In this document: positions 30,551-40,195 of the stretch, in pieces
How positions within the stretch are numbered: position 1 is the stretch's first letter
Layout of the letters: every line of letters starts with the position of its first letter
From: SAR116 cluster bacterium AG-390-L20
GTDB lineage: Bacteria; Pseudomonadota; Alphaproteobacteria; Puniceispirillales; Marisalimonadaceae
Direction: 5' to 3'
DNA: 64,000 bases
Assembly (NCBI GenBank): GCA_003278095.1
Contig: QCHB01000007.1
Span: 1 to 64,000, forward strand
Notes under the pieces: generated by a model
What the model was told of the DNA's origin: nothing
The model's input: only the letters and a program-made list of their open reading frames with translations
Database searches by the model: none
Made by a program: the position numbers and the translations under genes

Positions 30551-31926
30551 AATTTAGTCCAATAAGGTTTTATCTTGTTGTCATCCTTTTTATTCTTTAT
30601 TGGATGAAGTCCAAAAAAACTTCTTTGTAATTGGATAGTTTCTCCAATTTTATGATTTGAAAAAATTAAATCGTAATATGCAAGATTTGAAGATAAGACA
30701 GGGCAAGGGAGGCCAGATCTTATTCCGTTTGAATTAAATTCCCTTATTAATTTGAATTTTTTTGAACATTTTTCTTCAATTAAACTATGTAGAAATTCAA
30801 AATTTAAGTTTTTGTGATTTTTATATTTTTGAGATATAAAATTAATGTAATCGCCTTGTAATATACATCCTGCACTCCATGCCTGAAAAATATCCTCTAT
30901 GTTATAATCAAAAAAATCCCAAACATTAGATTTTTTTATAAGATTAAGGCCTTGATATAGGGAGCAGGCAAAATTAAAAAAGATGATTTCTTCGAGGGGT
31001 ATTTCAACGTCGTCAATTTTTTCAGAAAGTATTTGATCATTATTTTTAACTTTTGATTTTTGCTTAAAATTATTTGAAAGAGACCTTGTAGAAACAGCTT
31101 CATAAATTGATGGAATACTTACTCCAAGTTCTAAAGCTGCCTTTATGGCCCAAATTCCTGTTCCATTTTGCTCTATTTTGTTATCTACTTCGTCTATGAA
31201 ATATTGGCTATTATTATTTTGAGCACTTATAATTTCCGAGGTAATTTTTAAAAGAAAAGAAGAGGACTGGGTTTTTAATATTTCTTCGAATTTTTTAGCT
31301 CGTAAATCATTATCCATATTATAAGCGTGTTCTAAAATATTACTTATTTCTGCTAATCCTTGCATAAGTGCATATTCAATCCCGTTATGAATTAATTTTA
31401 CAAAGTGACCGGATCCCGCGCTTCCAAAATAACAGCAGGCACTTTTGTTATCAATTTTAGCGCTTATATCTTCAAATATACACCTTACATTTTCCCATGC
31501 GCTTCTTGAGCCTCCAACCATTATAGCAGGGCCGTCTTTAGCTCCTCTAGGCCCGCCTGAAATACCAATTCCTAAAAAACTAATATTATGATCCTTTAAA
31601 AGTTTTTCTCTTTTAATCGAATGTAAATATAATGAATTTCCTAGATCTGCAATTATATCTTTTGGGTTTAAATAATTTATTAAATCACTTATACACTCAT
31701 CAATTTTATTTGCTGGAAGGCTTAGCAATATTATTCTTGGTGAGGGGGTCTTATCAATTAGCTCTTTAGTAGAATTTAATAAACATAAATTTTTGATATT
31801 GTCATTATTTATGCTTTCAACAATTAATTTATTTTTTTCATACGCATTTACTTGATAATTTTTAGAAACCATATTTTTAGCTAAATTATAGCCCATTGAA
31901 CCAAGTCCAATAAGTGCAATATTCAT
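30547..31926 (-). CDS. gnd: 6-phosphogluconate dehydrogenase (decarboxylating)
   Basis: ALIGLGSMGYNLAKNM, GISGGPRGAKDGPAIMVGG, GSGHFVKLIHNGIEYALMQ, LQRSFFGLH; overlaps gntK. Confidence 0.93.
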   Translation of the reverse strand: MNIALIGLGSMGYNLAKNMVSKNYQVNAYEKNKLIVESINNDNIKNLCLLNSTKELIDKTPSPRIILLSLPANKIDECISDLINYLNPKDIIADLGNSLYLHSIKREKLLKDHNISFLGIGISGGPRGAKDGPAIMVGGSRSAWENVRCIFEDISAKIDNKSACCYFGSAGSGHFVKLIHNGIEYALMQGLAEISNILEHAYNMDNDLRAKKFEEILKTQSSSFLLKITSEIISAQNNNSQYFIDEVDNKIEQNGTGIWAIKAALELGVSIPSIYEAVSTRSLSNNFKQKSKVKNNDQILSEKIDDVEIPLEEIIFFNFACSLYQGLNLIKKSNVWDFFDYNIEDIFQAWSAGCILQGDYINFISQKYKNHKNLNFEFLHSLIEEKCSKKFKLIREFNSNGIRSGLPCPVLSSNLAYYDLIFSNHKIGETIQLQRSFFGLHPIKNKKDDNKIKPYWTKL

Positions 31927-31990
31927 ACTATCTATTACCCATTTTATTTAAAAATTATTTTTTTATAACAATATAAAATATTGTTTACTA

Positions 31991-32881
31991 TTAGATTTTA
32001 CTTAACTTAGATCTTGTTTGACTTACATATAGAATTATTCCTCCAACAATTATTAAAATCGTTCCAATAATACTGATTTTGTCAGGTAAAATTTGAAAAA
32101 TAAAGAAATCATAAATACATACAAAAATCAAAGTGAAATAAAAAAAGGGTGCTACAAAATGAGCTTCACTTCTTTTCATTGCTTGAATAAAACATATTTG
32201 TGCGCAAAGCATGAGTGTACCAACAAAAAACAAAGCTAAAATTTGTTTTATGTTTGGTGAAATCCAGATGAAATATATCGGTATCGATGAAATCATTAAT
32301 CCAATTCCATTATTTATTAGCAATATTTGTTTAGGTTTTTCTTCTATTGTAAGAATTTTTATAAATATAGACTCTAGTCCTAAAGCTAAAGCTCCAAAAA
32401 TTAATAATATATAGACAAATTGTATTTCTAGAAGATTATTTTCTGGCCTAATTAAAACAATTGCTCCAATAAAGGTAATAGCCACCGCGAACCATTTTAT
32501 AGTTTTAACAGTTTCTCCTAATAATGGTATAGCAAAAATCATTGTAAAAATTGGGTTGATAAATATCAAAGCTGTTGCATCTGAAACAGGTATTAGAATT
32601 GAAGTTCCGAATAATATAGTTATCCCAATCCATCCACAAAAAGATCTACTAAAATGAAGTTTATAGTTAGGTTGAATTATTTTTGATTTTGTTTTCAAAA
32701 AAAAAAGAAAAATTAAAATAAATGCAAAAAAAAATCTAGAATGGCTAATTTGCATTGGATTTAATGGTTTTCCCAATAAGTCTGTGCCCAATACTTTAGC
32801 GATCATAGTTGTTCCACCAATAAATAAAGAGACAAAAATCATGTAGCAAATTGAGGAAAGTGTATTATTTTTAATTATCAT
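31991..32881 (-). CDS. EamA/DMT-superfamily transporter
   Basis: 10-TM pattern, LLGETVKTIKWFAVAITFIGAIVLIRPE. Confidence 0.87.
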   Translation of the reverse strand: MIIKNNTLSSICYMIFVSLFIGGTTMIAKVLGTDLLGKPLNPMQISHSRFFFAFILIFLFFLKTKSKIIQPNYKLHFSRSFCGWIGITILFGTSILIPVSDATALIFINPIFTMIFAIPLLGETVKTIKWFAVAITFIGAIVLIRPENNLLEIQFVYILLIFGALALGLESIFIKILTIEEKPKQILLINNGIGLMISSIPIYFIWISPNIKQILALFFVGTLMLCAQICFIQAMKRSEAHFVAPFFYFTLIFVCIYDFFIFQILPDKISIIGTILIIVGGIILYVSQTRSKLSKI

Positions 32882-33821
32882 TTATTTTAATTATTTTAGA
32901 GATTGGTGTGTAGAAAATCTCTAATATAACGAAACCAGTTATTACAAATATTGCTATTAATTGATTGATGCTGATATCGTCCTTCAAAATAAAAAAAGCG
33001 AGGCAAAGTGCTATTACAGGTTTTAAAAAGAATAAATAATTACCTCGAGCAACATCAGGTATTTTAGAAAGTCCCCACAGCCACAAAATGAAGGCAATGC
33101 AAGTGTTCCAAATACCAAGTGCAATGATTGAAAAATATTCAACACTTGATCGATCAAAAAGATCAAGTGGGTTTACCCATATACCCCAGATTATGCCAAT
33201 AGATGGATATAATGCCAAAAATCCAAGGGTGAAAGTGTATGTTGTCATTCGAACAGATCCGTATAATTGCACATAAGGCTTTACCATTACAAGATAGATT
33301 GCGCCAATTAGAGCGCATCCTATTGATAAACATATTCCAATTAAACTGTTACTTGTTCCACTAAGTTGATCAAGATAACCATCCGTTAACAAAAATATGC
33401 ATCCTAAGAAAGCTCCAATACCACTGATAATTTTTGGAGGTGTTATTTTTGTTCCTTCAATAACTCTTGCCACAAAAACCACACCTATCGGCATTATTGT
33501 TACCATAGTGGCAACTTGTACAACAGATGCAAAATCTAAAGCCCAGTGAAATAGAAATTGACCGAAAGCCATTCCTAAAACAGAAAGAATTACAATAGGA
33601 TAAGCATTTTCTTTTAGTGGTTTAATTAATTTTCTAGAAGTAGGATTTAACATGCATAGAATTAAGAGTGCAAATCCTCCTAATCCAAATCTCCAAACAG
33701 AGACTTCAACACCAGTTATACCAGATAGTTTTACAAAAAATTCTGAACTAGCATGCCCACATACACCTAAAAAAGCAGCTAAGTACGCTAATATGATAAT
33801 TGTTTTATTACTTTGCGTCAT
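32871..33821 (-). CDS. EamA/DMT-superfamily transporter
   Basis: 10-TM pattern; ITPPKIISGIGAFLGCIFLL, FILKDDISINQLIAIFVITGFVILE. Confidence 0.85.
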   Translation of the reverse strand: MTQSNKTIIILAYLAAFLGVCGHASSEFFVKLSGITGVEVSVWRFGLGGFALLILCMLNPTSRKLIKPLKENAYPIVILSVLGMAFGQFLFHWALDFASVVQVATMVTIMPIGVVFVARVIEGTKITPPKIISGIGAFLGCIFLLTDGYLDQLSGTSNSLIGICLSIGCALIGAIYLVMVKPYVQLYGSVRMTTYTFTLGFLALYPSIGIIWGIWVNPLDLFDRSSVEYFSIIALGIWNTCIAFILWLWGLSKIPDVARGNYLFFLKPVIALCLAFFILKDDISINQLIAIFVITGFVILEIFYTPISKIIKINDN

Positions 33822-33851
33822 AAAATTAAAACAAAAATCAAAACTTTAAAA

Positions 33852-36089
33852 CTAGTTACCTTCGATAATTTTCAATACCTTTGGTGGTGACATCGGTAAA
33901 CTATAAGATCTTTTTCCAATAGCTTGATATACAGCATTTGAAATGGCGGCCAAAGGTGGAACCAGTGGAACTTCACCTACACCTCTAACACCTTGCGGAT
34001 GTTTTGGGTTAGGAACTTCAATTAAAACTGTATCTAGCATAGGTAAATCAGAACAAACTGGCATTCTATAATCAAGGAACCCTGTGTTATCCAAATGACC
34101 TTGTTTGTTATAAATATACTCTTCACTCAAGGCCCATCCAATTCCTTGCGCACAGCCACCTTGCAGTTGACCTTCAACATAATCTGGATGAATAGCCTTT
34201 CCTACGTCCTGTATAGAAGTGTATTTTTTTACTCTTACTATGCCTAAGTCCATATCAACTTCAACATCACAAATATGAGTTGCAAATCCGCCTTCAGCTC
34301 CTTCAGTGTTCACTTGATAACCTGCACCAATAGGTCCTCCAGTGGCTGTAGCTTTACCAGCCAATTCTGCTAAAGATAATGGATCAAAATTACCAGCATT
34401 ATCTCCAGCTGGACGAGCTTCACCATTTTCCCATTCAATAGCTTCTTCATCAATTCCCCAAATTTTAGCGGCTCTTTGTTTAAGTTGCTTAATTACTATT
34501 TTAGCGGACTCAGTTACAACCATTGCAGATGCAAATAAGACTCTACTTCCTCCAGTCAAATTACTATATCCAATGGTTGCAGTGTCTCCTATTAACACAG
34601 AAACTCTATCATGATGGATACCTAAAAGTTCTGCGGTAATATTTGCTATAGAAGCTCTAGAACCCCCAATATCAGGGTGACCAGTAGTAACAACTACATT
34701 TCCATCTTCTGTAATATTAAGTTGTGCACTAGATTCTCCGCCAGCATTAAACCAAAATCCACTTGCAACACCTCTTCCTTGATGCTTCCCTAGTTGGGAT
34801 TTGTAATGTGGATGGTTTATTGCAGCATCTAAAGTTTCCATGTAACCCATTGTTGGATACGTTGGCCCATGTACAGCTTTGGTGCCTTCTTTTGCAGCAT
34901 TTAATTTTCTTAACTCAAGCGGACAAATTTTTAAAGCTTCTGCAATTTCATCCAATACGCATTCAACGCCGTAAGCGCCAATTGGAGCTCCAGGTGCTCT
35001 ATATGCTGCAACCTTACATCTATTCGAAACAACATCGTATCCAAACGTATGCGCATTAGGAATATCATAAGGCGCTAATGAACATCCAACGGCACCTCTA
35101 ATAGGAGACCCAGGAAATGCACCAGCCTGAAGATAATATGTACCTTGAGCAGCTACAATCTTTCCATCTTTGGTAGCTCCGATTTTAATTTTACTTTTTG
35201 AGCCTGACGTAGGTCCAGAAGCCCTCATTGTATCTTCTCTATTCATCACAATTTTAACAGGACGACCTGTTTTTTGGGACAAAACTGTCGCTAGAGGTTC
35301 AAGATAAACAATTGTTTTACCACCAAAACCTCCTCCAATTTCAGCTGGTATAGCTCTTATATTACTTTGGGGAATACCTGTAAGAAAAGATGTCATGGCC
35401 CTTACCATAAATTGGCCTTGACTTGAACTCCAAATAGTAGCTCTACCATCGGCCGCTACACTTACTAGGCATGAATGAGTTTCTAAATAACCTTGATGGA
35501 CGGCTTCTGTCTTGAAATCTCGTTCAATAATAACATCGGCTTTTGCAAAACCTTCTTCTATATCACCTTTTTTATGCTCTAGCGTACCCGCTATGTTAGA
35601 CGGTTTATCATTAAATTTAATATGATCGTGTAAAATTGGTGCATCTGGTTTAATTGCGTCTTCAATGTCAATTGCCCAAGGTAAAATTTCATAATCTACT
35701 TCAATAAGATTACATGCTTCCTCTGCTATTGCTTCTGTGGTAGCAGCCACTGCTGCTAGTGGATGACCATGAAACAATACTTTGTCTCTAGCCATAACAT
35801 TTCTACACATCCAGCGCATATCTTGTATACCAAGAATTACAGGTTTATCTAAGGGAAAATCAACAATATCCTTAGAAGTAATTACAGCTTTAACACCGTC
35901 GAGAGCTTCAGCTTTTTTTGTGTTAATGGATTTGATCTTAGCATGAGGGTGAGGGCTTCTTAATACATGTCCCCATATCATTCCAGGCATTGTAGTATCT
36001 GAAGAATATTGAGCTCTACCAGTTACTTTTTCTGCACCATCAGGTCTAACAGTGTTTTTGCCGATCCATTTATTACTAATTTCATTCAT
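33852..36089 (-). CDS. xanthine dehydrogenase/aldehyde oxidase family molybdopterin-binding subunit
   Basis: GKNTVRPDGAEKVTGRAQYSSDTTMPGMIWGHVLRSPHPHA, GGGFGGKTIVYLEPLA, AAYRAPGAPIGAYGVECVLDE, GVRGVGEVPLVPPLAAISNAVYQA. Confidence 0.95.
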   Translation of the reverse strand: MNEISNKWIGKNTVRPDGAEKVTGRAQYSSDTTMPGMIWGHVLRSPHPHAKIKSINTKKAEALDGVKAVITSKDIVDFPLDKPVILGIQDMRWMCRNVMARDKVLFHGHPLAAVAATTEAIAEEACNLIEVDYEILPWAIDIEDAIKPDAPILHDHIKFNDKPSNIAGTLEHKKGDIEEGFAKADVIIERDFKTEAVHQGYLETHSCLVSVAADGRATIWSSSQGQFMVRAMTSFLTGIPQSNIRAIPAEIGGGFGGKTIVYLEPLATVLSQKTGRPVKIVMNREDTMRASGPTSGSKSKIKIGATKDGKIVAAQGTYYLQAGAFPGSPIRGAVGCSLAPYDIPNAHTFGYDVVSNRCKVAAYRAPGAPIGAYGVECVLDEIAEALKICPLELRKLNAAKEGTKAVHGPTYPTMGYMETLDAAINHPHYKSQLGKHQGRGVASGFWFNAGGESSAQLNITEDGNVVVTTGHPDIGGSRASIANITAELLGIHHDRVSVLIGDTATIGYSNLTGGSRVLFASAMVVTESAKIVIKQLKQRAAKIWGIDEEAIEWENGEARPAGDNAGNFDPLSLAELAGKATATGGPIGAGYQVNTEGAEGGFATHICDVEVDMDLGIVRVKKYTSIQDVGKAIHPDYVEGQLQGGCAQGIGWALSEEYIYNKQGHLDNTGFLDYRMPVCSDLPMLDTVLIEVPNPKHPQGVRGVGEVPLVPPLAAISNAVYQAIGKRSYSLPMSPPKVLKIIEGN

Positions 36090-36568
36090 TAAACACTCTC
36101 CTTCATATCTTCAGCAACTTCAAGAACCGCTTTTACGATTTTATCATAACCAGTACATCTACATAAATTTCCAGCTAACCAAAATCTTACTTCAGTTTCA
36201 GTTGGTGATGGATTATGATCTAGCAGAGCTTTTGATGCCATCAGAAAACCAGGTGTACAAATACCGCATTGTAACGCTGCTTTTTCTAAAAACTTTTGTT
36301 GTAAGGCATGAAGCTTTCCACCTTCTGACATACCTTCAATCGTCTCTAATTTACTACCTTCGGCTTCAGCGGCTAACATTAAGCATGAGCAGACAAGTTC
36401 ACCATCTAAAATAATACTGCAGGAACCACAATCACCTGAGCCACAACTTTCTTTAGAACCTGTTAACTCTAATTGGTTTCTTAAAACGTCTAACATAGTG
36501 TCATGAGGTTCACATAGATAATCGACATTTTCATTATTAATTTTTGTTGACACTTGAATTTTAGCCAT
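36089..36568 (-). CDS. 2Fe-2S subunit of molybdenum hydroxylase (XdhA/CoxS-like)
   Basis: GSKESCGSGDCGSCSIILDGELVCSCL and ALQCGICTPGFLM...NLCRCTGYDKI: two [2Fe-2S] cysteine motifs. Confidence 0.96.
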   Translation of the reverse strand: MAKIQVSTKINNENVDYLCEPHDTMLDVLRNQLELTGSKESCGSGDCGSCSIILDGELVCSCLMLAAEAEGSKLETIEGMSEGGKLHALQQKFLEKAALQCGICTPGFLMASKALLDHNPSPTETEVRFWLAGNLCRCTGYDKIVKAVLEVAEDMKESV

Positions 36569-36571
36569 AAG

Positions 36572-37441
36572 TTAATTTCCTTTAATTCTATCAATTGTAG
36601 TTAATGTTGCTCTTTTAAATAAAACACCAGCAACTTTTGTTCTGTAATCTATAGTTCCTCTTTTGTCGTCAATGGGGTCGCATAAATCCATGCATATCTT
36701 TGAAACTTTATCCAAAATTTCAGAGTTAAGATCTGAGCCGACCATTATTTTTGATGCTTCTTTTATAAGAAGAGGTGTTGGAGCAACTGCGCCTAAAGAA
36801 ACCCTAGCGGCAGTACAAACGTTGTTTTCAAAAGTAATGTTAACTCCACAACCTACAACAGCAATGTCCATTTCCGTTCTAGGTGTCATCCTCAAATAGG
36901 TGTCAGAAGAGTTTATTTCACGCTTTGGAAATTTTAAGCTTACTAACATTTCTCCGTTATCCAACACAGTTTTTCCAGGACCAATATGAAATTCTTCAAT
37001 TGGTATCTCTCTTTTACCATTTGGCCCAGCTATTAAAGCTATACATCCAGCAGCAATCAATGCTGGCACGCTGTCACCTGCTGGAGATCCATTACAAATA
37101 TTCCCACCTAACGAAGCTCTTCCTTGTATTTGTTCAGAACCAATAAGTCTAAAAGCTTCAAGAACACCTGGCCAAAGTTTAGAAAACTTCTTATTTCTAT
37201 TTAAGTTAACACCTGACACAGAGGCACCAACTACAAATTCATTTTCTGATATTTCTTCTATCGAATTTAATTCAACTATTTTTTTTACATCTATAACTAA
37301 GTTAGGTTTTCTAATTCCACTTTTAATTTGAACTAATAAATCTGTACCTCCAGCTAAAAATCTAGCCGAACCATTTGCTTTTGAATGAGCATTAACAGCT
37401 TCTTCAATTGTTGAGGCTGCTAAGTATTGAGTATCTGACAT
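36572..37441 (-). CDS. FAD-binding subunit of molybdenum hydroxylase (CoxM-like)
   Basis: ARFLAGGTDLLVQIKSGIRKPNLVID, GRASLGGNICNGSPAGDSVPALIA. Confidence 0.95.
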   Translation of the reverse strand: MSDTQYLAASTIEEAVNAHSKANGSARFLAGGTDLLVQIKSGIRKPNLVIDVKKIVELNSIEEISENEFVVGASVSGVNLNRNKKFSKLWPGVLEAFRLIGSEQIQGRASLGGNICNGSPAGDSVPALIAAGCIALIAGPNGKREIPIEEFHIGPGKTVLDNGEMLVSLKFPKREINSSDTYLRMTPRTEMDIAVVGCGVNITFENNVCTAARVSLGAVAPTPLLIKEASKIMVGSDLNSEILDKVSKICMDLCDPIDDKRGTIDYRTKVAGVLFKRATLTTIDRIKGN

Positions 37442-37552
37442 TTTTACTCCCGAAATTTTAAATTTGTATATGTGATAAAAGACTTGTAGTAATAAATAAC
37501 AACTAAATACTTCTTATTCAATAATTAAGTTCCTTTTGAACACTATTTTTGT

Positions 37553-38446
37553 ATGAAAATATTCACTAATGCACATTTTTTATTAACCTTAACTTCTTTG
37601 TTTTGGGCTTTTAATACAATTGCAGGCAGGGCAGCAGTAGATGAAGTTTCACCATTGCTTGTCGTAAGCGTCAGATGGTTTTTTGTATCAATTTTATTAA
37701 CTTTTTTATGTAGAAAAGAGTTATTTGAAACTTGGAAAGTTCTAAAATATAGATTCAAATGGTTAGTTATTATGGGCTTGTTTGGTTTTACTAGTTTCAA
37801 CTCTTTTTATTATATTGCCGCACATGATACTATAGCTATAAATCTAGGATTAGTTCAAGGTACCATGCCTGCTTTTATAATAATTATATCTAGAATTTGG
37901 TTAAAAGAAAAAATAAATATACCCCAACTAATTGGTGTAATCATTACATTTGTTGCTGTTTTGTTAGTTGTAAGTTCAGGAAATCTCTATGCACTTATGA
38001 AACTTCAATTAAACAAAGGAGATATTGTGATGATATTTGCTTGTACTTTATATGCTGTTTATGCTGTAGGGCTTAGAAAAAAACCTAAAATTGGAGCTTT
38101 AGTTTTACTTACATTCTTTTCGTATGTAGCATTTATTGGATCTTTACCTGGATTATTTTATGAAACTTTCACTAGCAATTTAGTTTTGCCAGGTATGAAA
38201 GGTATAATCATTTTAAGTATTATAATTATCTTTCCATCTTTTTTAGCGCAAATATTTTTTATGAAAGGAGTTGAAAAAATTGGACCAGCAAGATCAGGTC
38301 TTTATACTAACCTAGTACCTGTGTTTGCTTCTATTTTAGCTGTTCTTCTTCTTGGTGAGTTATTCAAATTGTATCACTTAATTTCTTTAATTTTAATTTT
38401 CTTAGGAATTTATATGTTTGAAAAAAAGAGAGAGCAGGTTAATTAA
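37553..38446 (+). CDS. EamA/DMT-superfamily transporter
   Basis: 10-TM pattern, FWAFNTIAGRAAVDEVSPLLVVSVRWFFV, WLKEKINIPQLIGVIITFVAVLLVV. Confidence 0.87.
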   Translation: MKIFTNAHFLLTLTSLFWAFNTIAGRAAVDEVSPLLVVSVRWFFVSILLTFLCRKELFETWKVLKYRFKWLVIMGLFGFTSFNSFYYIAAHDTIAINLGLVQGTMPAFIIIISRIWLKEKINIPQLIGVIITFVAVLLVVSSGNLYALMKLQLNKGDIVMIFACTLYAVYAVGLRKKPKIGALVLLTFFSYVAFIGSLPGLFYETFTSNLVLPGMKGIIILSIIIIFPSFLAQIFFMKGVEKIGPARSGLYTNLVPVFASILAVLLLGELFKLYHLISLILIFLGIYMFEKKREQVN

Positions 38447-38497
38447 GTAAATTAATTAAAATTTTTTTTTAATAATGTTATTGAATGGTTATAATTT

Positions 38498-38686
38498 ATG
38501 TTTTTAGATTTATCATACAGCTCTATACAAGGTTTAATTTTATTGGTTGCACTTATTTTTTCTGGCCGAGCCTTTAGAGAGAATTGGATAAAAAAAGGCA
38601 AAAATTGGATTTATAAATCTTGGTTCTTTGGATTAATTTCCTCTTTATCATTTTTAATATTAGCACTTATACCAATGAAAGGATAA
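38498..38686 (+). CDS. small membrane protein of unknown function (62 aa)
   Basis: Intact ORF with two hydrophobic segments, not antisense to a larger gene; converges on nqrM with a 4-nt gap. Confidence 0.5.
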   Translation: MFLDLSYSSIQGLILLVALIFSGRAFRENWIKKGKNWIYKSWFFGLISSLSFLILALIPMKG

Positions 38687-38690
38687 AAAG

Positions 38691-38897
38691 TTATTTATTT
38701 CTTTTGCAATTTAGTTGGTCAATAAGAGGATTATTAGGATCAATATCCTTATTACATATTGAGCACTTATCTGATCCAGAAATTACATTAAGACCACCAC
38801 AACTGCCTTTAATGTTTTTACCCATTAACATTACACCAAGTGACATTAATATTAGGATTATAGAAAGGAGTATAAATGTTATAAAAAAAATTTCCAT
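38691..38897 (-). CDS. nqrM: Na+-NQR maturation protein NqrM (DUF539)
   Basis: N-terminal TM helix followed by KNIKGSCGGLNVISGSDKCSICNKD, the NqrM Cys pattern; beside apbE and nqr operon. Confidence 0.88.
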   Translation of the reverse strand: MEIFFITFILLSIILILMSLGVMLMGKNIKGSCGGLNVISGSDKCSICNKDIDPNNPLIDQLNCKRNK

Positions 38898-38935
38898 ATA
38901 GTTCTAATACGTTATTATGAGATTAAATTCAATTT

Positions 38936-39958
38936 TTACTTATTTAAATTTTTAAACTGGCTACTTTTAATTTTCAATAATTTATCTTCTACTTCATCCA
39001 CAAACATAACGGCAATTTTTTCATTTTCTGCAACCTTTAATCCTACTTTACTTCCCATAGCAAGCATTGCTGTTGCCCATCCGTCGGCACTCATTGCATT
39101 TTTATATACTACTGTCACTGATTTTGTTGAGTGTGTAATCGGCATCCCATTTTTAGGATTTAAAATATGTGAATATTTTGTTCCATTTTTTGAAAAGTAA
39201 TTTTTATAATCGCCTGAAGTAGCTACTCCTTTATTTGATACAGTAATAATCTCTTTAATCAACTTCTCATCTAATTTTGGATTTTCTATTCCAATTACCC
39301 AATCTGTATTATTTTTATTATGCCCTTTTACAAATATATCCCCTCCAATATCAATGATATAATTTTTTATATTTAGATCATCTAATGTTTTAGCAATAAT
39401 ATCTATTCCGTAACCTTTACCTATAGCTGATAAATTTAGTTTAATATTTTCATTTTTTTTTAATAATTGATTTTTCGAGTTAATGTGTAGCAGTTTATTT
39501 TGATTAACTAAGGTTAGAGTGTCTTTTATTTTATCTTTACTTGGTACTCTTTCAATAGTGTTGTTTTTTGAATAACCAAACCCCCATAATTCTATCAATG
39601 GATCTAATGTTAAATCAAAATATCCATTACTTTTATCATTTATAATAATTGCCTCTTTGAAAACATTTATTAAATCATTAGAGATACTGATTGGTTCTGT
39701 AGTTCTATTATTATTTAACTGGCTAATTTCTGAAGTTTCATCCCAATTAGATAAAATTTTATTAGCTTTAGACAAAGCATCTTTAATCTCTAATTGTAAT
39801 TTTTCTTTCGTTATAGTTTTTGGAATGTCTACTAAGCTTATTAAATAATAAGTACCCATAGTATTACCTTTAAGGTCAATATTATGGTTTTTATTTTCAG
39901 CACATGATGATAATAACAAATAAAGAATTATATATATAAAAAAATTAAAGTATGACAT
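38936..39958 (-). CDS. apbE: FAD:protein FMN transferase ApbE
   Basis: LKGNTMGTYYLIS, LNLSAIGKGYGIDIIAK, NYIIDIGGDIFVKG, SADGWATAMLAMG; lipoprotein-like N-terminus. Confidence 0.94.
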   Translation of the reverse strand: MSYFNFFIYIILYLLLSSCAENKNHNIDLKGNTMGTYYLISLVDIPKTITKEKLQLEIKDALSKANKILSNWDETSEISQLNNNRTTEPISISNDLINVFKEAIIINDKSNGYFDLTLDPLIELWGFGYSKNNTIERVPSKDKIKDTLTLVNQNKLLHINSKNQLLKKNENIKLNLSAIGKGYGIDIIAKTLDDLNIKNYIIDIGGDIFVKGHNKNNTDWVIGIENPKLDEKLIKEIITVSNKGVATSGDYKNYFSKNGTKYSHILNPKNGMPITHSTKSVTVVYKNAMSADGWATAMLAMGSKVGLKVAENEKIAVMFVDEVEDKLLKIKSSQFKNLNK

Positions 39959-40195
39959 TACGAGTAATTACTATTTCATAAGATTTTCATAAACTAATAC
40001 ATTATAAATTGAATGATTGTTAGTTTAAATTGTCCATTTTTAAAGCATATCAATTTAATATTTAAAAATTAAAAAAAAACTCAAAAAAATCTATATATAA
40101 CCTTGTTTTTTTTTTAATACATTATATATAAATCTTATTTAATAGAAGTATACATAATCCTCATTTTTCAAGTTTTAAAGGCTAAATAATTTTTA

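Noticed and set aside
34342-36414. Several 60-120 aa plus-strand ORFs (34342-34614, 34763-35059, 36052-36414)
   Set aside because: All are antisense to the Mo-hydroxylase subunits, which carry strong family motifs.
40060-40145. Long A and T tracts between apbE and nqrA that might be a terminator
   Set aside because: No stable GC-containing stem; looks like AT-rich divergent promoter DNA rather than an intrinsic terminator.
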